A stretch of 38,213 bases of DNA from a virus, in the IMG/VR virus record IMGVR_UViG_3300005747_001045, positions 1 through 38,213 of that record. One strand, 5' to 3'. How positions within the stretch are numbered: position 1 is the first letter of the stretch; each line of letters begins with the position of its first letter. Under the pieces are notes generated by a model that worked only from the letters and a program-made list of their open reading frames with translations, ran no database searches and had not been told where the DNA came from. This document shows, in pieces, positions 34,086-38,213 of the stretch. The position numbers and the translations under genes were made by a program.

Positions 34086-34192
34086 GTTGAGTTTCCTTGC
34101 TCGTTGTATGGCCTAGGTGGCATTCGGAGTATAACCGTATCAAGTAATCTGGACGAATTTCACGTCACTTTCCCACTACACTTTTAGGCCAT
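34086..34192 (-). ncRNA. cobalamin (env8/Cbl-II-type) riboswitch in the btuB-like leader
   Basis: Read on the minus strand: P1 is an 8-bp stem (34185-34192 with 34108-34115, AUGGCCUA/UAGGCCAU). GUGGGAA and a GACG-UGAAAUU-CGUC hairpin (P4-like) follow, then GAAUGCCACC (34116-34125, the J6/3-side element). Downstream, a GAG/CUC hairpin (34089-34102) has a loop with CAAG (34096-34099) that can kiss CUUG (34141-34144) in L5. The Shine-Dalgarno AAGGAA (34093-34098) lies in that loop, and the ATG is at 34085. From memory the sequence is close to the env8 hydroxocobalamin riboswitch whose structure is known. Binding would hide the ribosome site and turn the gene off when cobalamin is abundant. Confidence 0.88.
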
Positions 34193-34207
34193 TGTTATAT
34201 ACTATAT

Positions 34208-34236
34208 AGTATATAATATTTTATCTAAAATGGCAA
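34208..34236 (-). promoter_or_regulatory. sigma70-type promoter for the riboswitch-btuB unit
   Basis: On the minus strand TTGCCA (34236-34231), a 17-base spacer and TATACT (34213-34208) form a good sigma70 promoter. Transcription from about 34201 would include the complete riboswitch, with its P1 beginning at 34192. Confidence 0.7.
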
Positions 34237-34245
34237 CTTTCCGAA

Positions 34246-34253
34246 TATAAATA
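34246..34253 (+). promoter_or_regulatory. T4-type late promoter for the 34259 gene
   Basis: TATAAATA six bases before the ATG at 34259. With T4 spacing the transcript starts exactly at the A of that ATG. There is no Shine-Dalgarno sequence. It lies back-to-back with the minus-strand sigma70 promoter. Confidence 0.6.
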
Positions 34254-34258
34254 ACTGT

Positions 34259-34600
34259 ATGGCTGGAATAGCAAACTTAACGATAGACCAAGGGTCCAAT
34301 TTTACATACGATTTAGAAGTCACTAATACCGATGGTACAGATTTTGATCTTACTGGATTTACGATGGTTGCTAAAATGTCTAAAGGTTATTCCTCTACAT
34401 ATCCTAGAACATCATTTACTTGTACAGTAACAAATCCTACAGAGGGTGTGGTAACTATAAGTTTAACTGCCGATCAAACAAAAGCTTTAAAGGCAGGTCG
34501 TCACGTATTTGATGTTGTAGCTACTCACGCTGATAGTACTGTTACTCGTTTATTAGAGGGTATTGTTATCGTAACTCCATCTGTAGTCAAATCTTTTTAA
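34259..34600 (+). CDS. small virion structural protein (Ig-like/BppU-like)
   Basis: A 113-residue beta-rich protein: IDQGSNFTYDLEVTNTDGT, FDLTGFTMVAKMSKGY, TCTVTNPTEGVVTISLTADQ, then an AGRHVFDVVAT strand and a hydrophobic C-terminus. The pattern D-L-T-G-F/Y-x-x-x-A-K is typical of small Ig-like or BppU-N-like phage tail/baseplate proteins. It stands alone between minus-strand cargo genes, with its own late promoter. The 3' end shares a TTAA with the convergent glycosyltransferase gene. Exact location in the virion unknown. Confidence 0.65.
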   Translation: MAGIANLTIDQGSNFTYDLEVTNTDGTDFDLTGFTMVAKMSKGYSSTYPRTSFTCTVTNPTEGVVTISLTADQTKALKAGRHVFDVVATHADSTVTRLLEGIVIVTPSVVKSF

Positions 34601-35973
34601 GCAAGATATTCAAATACTGCTTTGTTCATACCTTTGTTAACAAGTTTAAACTGTGCTTTAGTCATAAAGCTTTCTAGAGTAGCCCAATTTAAACCACTTA
34701 TATCGTCAAAAACCCATACAGTTTGATCTGCTTTTCTTTGATTAAAGAATACTGCTTCTTTTAAAACACTTTTTGTATCATGTGGACCGTCAAAGTGTAT
34801 CATTTCATATTTGTCTATCATTCTTTTATATTCATCATAGACAGGATAACCATTAGCAAAACTATTCATAAATTCTGAATCTTCTAGATTTACAAGATGA
34901 AACTCTGGATAATCTTCAGCAAAATTTATTAGCGTAGTTTTTCTCATTAAATTATCATAGTTAAATTTTCTGGCTAATACACTATCAGAAGCTGCATAGT
35001 CAATATTACCATATGGATCAACACCTAAATGAACAAGACTAGTATTAGGATGATAATGTCTGTATGCGTCTATAATAGTTTTACTTCCTAGACCTAATCT
35101 AACACCAATCTCCATACTTTGACCAATAGGATTTTTTAATCTTTGTACTGCTTCTGCTAATGAAGTATATTCTACACTATCACCAGTAAATTTTTCTCCT
35201 TCATTTACTTCTAGTGAATATTTTCCAGTTTTAGGATCAATACCTGGATAAACTCTACTAACATCTTTTGCAGTCTTATCAATAAATCTAGTATCTTTTT
35301 CACCTTTGCCTTCAACTTCTTGAACATAAGTTTTTTCAATAGGTGGTTTTTCTTCAAACATATTACGATTATCCATAATTTGTCCTACTTCAAATGTACT
35401 GTTACCTGTGTGTCTACAACGTATTGTAGTATCTGCCCATATTTTAAAACCTTTTGCTCTTGCTTTTCTACAAAAGTCAACATCTTCAGATAATGTATTA
35501 TTATGATCAAGTGCTGAATGATATGTGTATTGAGGATAACCAACTTCTCTAAATACTTTTCCTTTAATAAGGGCACAACCCATACCACAACCAACTATTT
35601 CTAAAAACGGAGTATCTTTAACTTTTACCCAAGGAATACGTCTAGAACCACCGTTATTAGAAGCTTCATAAATTTCTAATGAGTGTGTTCCTGGTATTCT
35701 TTGAATATAAAGACCTGATACAATATCTACATCATGTGCTAACATTTTAACTAGTGTATCTTTATCAAAAGATATATCACTATCTACTGAAAACAAATAA
35801 TCATAATGTTCTCCCCATTTAGCAATTAGATTTCTAATTTGATCTACTTGATAACCAAAAAAGAATTGAAATTCAACTTTGTATCCTTCTGGTATTGTAA
35901 GATCATATATCGCTTTGTATGTTTCTGGTTCTATATACTTGTTTGTTGGTATTGCTATTAATACTTTTTTCAT
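34597..35973 (-). CDS. GT2-like glycosyltransferase fused to a methyltransferase-like domain
   Basis: A 458-residue protein. The N-terminal part (1-200) is GT-A-like: VLIAIPTNKYIEPETYKAI, DYLFSVDSDISFD with D64-x-D66, VGCGMGCALIKGKVF and LSEDVDFCRKA (161-171, the GT2 ED motif). A linker (200-275) leads to a domain with SMEIGVRLGLGSKTIIDAY (286-304, SAM-site-like), VHLGVDPYG and MIHFDGPHDTKSVLKEA followed by WVFDDI, a class I methyltransferase pattern of sugar or cephalosporin-hydroxylase type (Methyltransf_24-like). The start overlaps the upstream gene by four bases (ATGA). Probably a bifunctional surface-glycan enzyme; the acceptor is unknown. Confidence 0.78.
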   Translation of the reverse strand: MKKVLIAIPTNKYIEPETYKAIYDLTIPEGYKVEFQFFFGYQVDQIRNLIAKWGEHYDYLFSVDSDISFDKDTLVKMLAHDVDIVSGLYIQRIPGTHSLEIYEASNNGGSRRIPWVKVKDTPFLEIVGCGMGCALIKGKVFREVGYPQYTYHSALDHNNTLSEDVDFCRKARAKGFKIWADTTIRCRHTGNSTFEVGQIMDNRNMFEEKPPIEKTYVQEVEGKGEKDTRFIDKTAKDVSRVYPGIDPKTGKYSLEVNEGEKFTGDSVEYTSLAEAVQRLKNPIGQSMEIGVRLGLGSKTIIDAYRHYHPNTSLVHLGVDPYGNIDYAASDSVLARKFNYDNLMRKTTLINFAEDYPEFHLVNLEDSEFMNSFANGYPVYDEYKRMIDKYEMIHFDGPHDTKSVLKEAVFFNQRKADQTVWVFDDISGLNWATLESFMTKAQFKLVNKGMNKAVFEYLA

Positions 35974-38000
35974 TGTTTCATTATCCTATTCGCATTTTTG
36001 GTTTGTTCGTCTCCGTTAATTTTATAATCGTTTAAAGGATTTATATCATTATAATTATATATTATATCTGATACAACTTTTACCTTATCTGGATCAGCTT
36101 GTTCTATGAGTGAATAAAATATAGAACCGTCTCCGCCAGCTTTGTACCAGTTTTTGTTTTCGTCTTGGAAATTACTGTCATCAATATCATTTAAAAGTCC
36201 TGCTTTAAATGTTCTCAAATGTGTGTATGGCATGTTCCAATTAAATTTGTATTTTCTATATTCTTTCTTTTGTTTTATTTCCTCTGGATAGTTTTGTGCT
36301 ATCAAAGGTATTCTATCAACCATTGAGTAACAAGACCCATAGGTAAATTCTGTAGTGCCGTCATAAAGATTATTGTAAAAGTGAAGTATCTCATTATCAT
36401 TTATAAAAGAATCATCACCATCTAAAAACATAACAATGTCATCTTCTTTACAATATTTTCTTATAGACTCTATTTGATTTCTAACAGCGCCTTTATTTTC
36501 TTCATTACGAATCACTTTTATTTTATCACTTTCCCATTGTTTGGCAATGTTGTAAGTATTATCTGTAGAGGCGTCATCAATTACAATCATTTCATAGTTA
36601 TCATAATCTTGTGAGACAACTGATTCAATACAGTTGCTAATATATTTTTCAGAGTTGTAAGTAGGAGATATTATAACTATCTTTTGTTCTACTTTTCTTG
36701 GTAAATAATTTTCTTCTATATTAGTAAATCTTCTACCAAAAACTTTTCTAACTCTAGAATTTATATGACATACTTTTCTATATTCTTCTTTTGATAAGTA
36801 ATTTCCTAATTGTCTATATAGATGTTGTTTCCATTGTAAGGCTACAGAGTCCCAACCTACAATACCTTTAATTTGATTACAAGCATATTGTTTTTGTTGA
36901 TGTAAATATCTATTATGATGAGCCATTAATACAGTGTTGACAAATTTATCTACTTGTTTATTTTTTGGTATCCATGGAAATAAACCATTAGGTTCTATTG
37001 CATAATCTATTAAGTAACAAGCTTCGTTTACTGCTGTTTCTTCTAAAGCACCAAAACGTGTAGTGATTAAAGGAGTGTTATATGCTATTGCTTCTAAAGA
37101 TGATATACCAAATGTTTCAGGAAAAGCACCTGGAAATAATTTATAACTTGCTCTTTCTAATATATCTGCTATTTCAGATTGTTTTATAACACCTGTAAAT
37201 TCTATACCTAAATTTTTATTTTTAGGATCATTTGACATTTTAGTCCATTCTTTTCCTTGAGCGTCTAACTCTTGTCCTGGAAAAACATAAAAACCACCAA
37301 TACATATTAGTTTAGCTTCAGGTATTTTTTCTTTTATTTTTGGCCATATATCGTTAACTAAAGGTGCCATACCTTTTGTGAAAGCTGCATTGAAAACATA
37401 TAAGTGTGGGTCTTTCTTTCTTATATCAACATCATTTTTATAAGTTACTATTCCATTTCTAGTTTGAAAAAATTTATGTTTTAATACTTCCATGTTTCTT
37501 CTTTTACCATGGTCACAATTCATCACATAAGTTGAATGAAAATCTGATAAAGTAAATACTTCATCTATATGCCCTTGTATTAAAAGGTCTTCTAATATAA
37601 GATCGCCGTTTGCAAATGTGTCATGCATCCAAACTGCTTTATGTCTAGCATTAGCTGTGATTGCTGAATATCTTTGAGGATTATATCCTTCAAACTGTTT
37701 ATATAAGTTAGGTGTTATGAAAGGAATTATAGTTCTTAATGAAATTACAATATCAAATTTGAAATCACTTTTATAATCTAAAATAGTATTGTCAAAATAT
37801 TGTACACCATCATAAGTGCCTTCTCTTGCGAGTTTTGAGTCTTTATTACAGTTGTTGAAAATAGTTACTTTGAAACCTAACTTTGTTAGTTCTTTGGCCA
37901 TCAAGATAGTCGCAGACTCGCTACCACCAAGGCCTCTTTTCTTTAATGTATCTCCGTCATACGGAAGACCAATTATATCTAAAAATGCAATAGAAATCAT
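35970..38000 (-). CDS. bifunctional GT4-GT2 fusion glycosyltransferase
   Basis: A 676-residue protein. The N-terminal ~410 residues are a GT-B/GT4 enzyme: RGLGGSESATILMAKELTK (family Gly-rich start near residue 22), LICIGGFYVFPGQEL, LFPGAFPETFGISSLEAIAY (donor-binding E-x7-E block, about 295-315) and NTPLITTRFGALEE. Residues from about 455 are GT2: IVIISPTYNSEKYISNCIES, VIDDASTDNTYN (first acidic motif) and FLDGDD (DxD). The two transferases in one chain could add successive sugars. A sigma70-type promoter lies upstream and the next GT overlaps by four bases. Acceptor unknown; host envelope or phage virion are candidates. Confidence 0.85.
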   Translation of the reverse strand: MISIAFLDIIGLPYDGDTLKKRGLGGSESATILMAKELTKLGFKVTIFNNCNKDSKLAREGTYDGVQYFDNTILDYKSDFKFDIVISLRTIIPFITPNLYKQFEGYNPQRYSAITANARHKAVWMHDTFANGDLILEDLLIQGHIDEVFTLSDFHSTYVMNCDHGKRRNMEVLKHKFFQTRNGIVTYKNDVDIRKKDPHLYVFNAAFTKGMAPLVNDIWPKIKEKIPEAKLICIGGFYVFPGQELDAQGKEWTKMSNDPKNKNLGIEFTGVIKQSEIADILERASYKLFPGAFPETFGISSLEAIAYNTPLITTRFGALEETAVNEACYLIDYAIEPNGLFPWIPKNKQVDKFVNTVLMAHHNRYLHQQKQYACNQIKGIVGWDSVALQWKQHLYRQLGNYLSKEEYRKVCHINSRVRKVFGRRFTNIEENYLPRKVEQKIVIISPTYNSEKYISNCIESVVSQDYDNYEMIVIDDASTDNTYNIAKQWESDKIKVIRNEENKGAVRNQIESIRKYCKEDDIVMFLDGDDSFINDNEILHFYNNLYDGTTEFTYGSCYSMVDRIPLIAQNYPEEIKQKKEYRKYKFNWNMPYTHLRTFKAGLLNDIDDSNFQDENKNWYKAGGDGSIFYSLIEQADPDKVKVVSDIIYNYNDINPLNDYKINGDEQTKNANRIMKQ

Positions 38001-38028
38001 TTATTTAAATTATCAACTCACTACAGTT

Positions 38029-38040
38029 TATTTATAAATA
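38029..38040. promoter_or_regulatory. overlapping bidirectional late promoter (TATTTATAAATA)
   Basis: The palindrome-like TATTTATAAATA contains TATAAATA on the plus strand (38033-38040) and on the minus strand (38036-38029). The plus copy lies 76 bases before the collagen-like gene; the minus copy would start about 23 bases before the ATG at 38000. Confidence 0.45.
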
Positions 38041-38041
38041 T

Positions 38042-38070
38042 ACTATAACAGAATATTAAAAAAATGTCAA
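38042..38070 (-). promoter_or_regulatory. sigma70-type promoter for the large glycosyltransferases
   Basis: On the minus strand TTGACA (38070-38065), a 17-base spacer and TATAGT (38047-38042) lie before the gene starting at 38000. The predicted start is near 38035, giving a leader of about 35 bases. The rest of the 38001-38116 gap is AT-rich with no further feature I can support. Confidence 0.7.
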
Positions 38071-38116
38071 TGCTTGGACATTAAAATAAAAATATGAGGG
38101 AAATAAGTATCGCAAT

Positions 38117-38213
38117 ATGCCAGTAATTCAAAACGCTAGTGTTCGTGTCGGCCTAGGACGTATAGGTTATACAGGATCAGGAGGTCCAACAGGTTTTACA
38201 GGTTCCAAAGGGG
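38117..38213 (+). CDS. collagen-like virion protein, N-terminus only (runs off window)
   Basis: Thirty-two codons are visible: MPVIQNASVRVGLGRIGYTG followed by SGGPTGFTGSKG. The GxxGxxG steps with Thr, Ser and Pro are the start of collagen-like repeats seen in tail fibre or virion proteins of marine T4-like phages, where MPVIQNAS-type starts are common. A GAGGGA is present but 18 bases before the ATG, so the ribosome site is weak. A late promoter octamer lies at 38033-38040. The 3' end is outside the window, so length and other domains are unknown. Confidence 0.7.
   Translation, partial: MPVIQNASVRVGLGRIGYTGSGGPTGFTGSKG

Noticed and set aside
1-38213. CRISPR arrays, tRNA genes, insertion sequences, integrase or attachment sites
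   Set aside because: I saw no regularly spaced direct repeats, no cloverleaf candidate with an acceptor end, no transposase or integrase frame and no terminal inverted repeats.

Overview
The window is part of the genome of an AT-rich (roughly 30 % G+C by eye), tailed, T4-like marine bacteriophage (myovirus related to the pelagiphage/cyanophage T4-like group). The evidence is a tail baseplate block in T4-like order (PAAR spike tip, gp25, gp6, further wedge proteins, a 2024-residue DUF4815 structural protein), T4-type late promoters (TATAAATA) in front of several genes, tightly packed overlapping genes, and the sugar-modification, radical SAM and carbamoyltransferase cargo common in marine T4-like phages. 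The host is not identifiable, but a TonB-dependent receptor means it has an outer membrane.

Layout. 1-15167 (+): late structural genes, from the tail of an unidentified gene through PAAR, gp25, gp6, a gp7-position protein, a fibre with YadA-like head repeats, a gp8-like protein, the DUF4815 giant, a small coiled-coil protein and a second small fibre-like protein. 15202-16459 (+): a nucleotide-sugar epimerase and an unknown protein. 16431-30472 (-): one closely packed 14-kb accessory operon with three GT-A glycosyltransferases, three CxxxCxxC radical SAM proteins of one paralogous set (two of them with the SPASM part split off as a separate overlapping gene), a fourth and different radical SAM protein, two nitroreductase-like proteins, a methyltransferase-like protein, a NodU-type carbamoyltransferase, a DUF59/SufT-like Fe-S factor, two SGNH-hydrolase-like paralogues, a DegT-type aminotransferase and a possible GT-B glycosyltransferase. 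30558-32481 (+): a YdcH-like small protein, an Asp/Asn hydroxylase-like 2OG oxygenase and a B12-binding-type radical SAM enzyme. 32478-34085 (-): a BtuB-like TonB-dependent receptor behind a cobalamin riboswitch. 34259-34600 (+): a small structural protein. 34597-38000 (-): two large multidomain glycosyltransferases. 38117-end (+): the start of a collagen-like virion protein.

How it fits together. Plus-strand genes carry late promoters. The three minus-strand transcription units each start with a sigma70-type promoter (17-bp spacer), which suggests early transcription by the host polymerase. The minus cargo looks like a pathway that builds and attaches a decorated sugar or other small group (epimerase, aminotransferase, carbamoyl-, methyl- and glycosyltransferases, SGNH esterases, radical SAM steps, Fe-S support). 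The most striking part is a possible vitamin B12 module: a cobalamin riboswitch of the env8 (Cbl-II, hydroxocobalamin) type controls a phage-borne BtuB-like receptor, and a probable cobalamin-dependent radical SAM enzyme is its immediate convergent neighbour.
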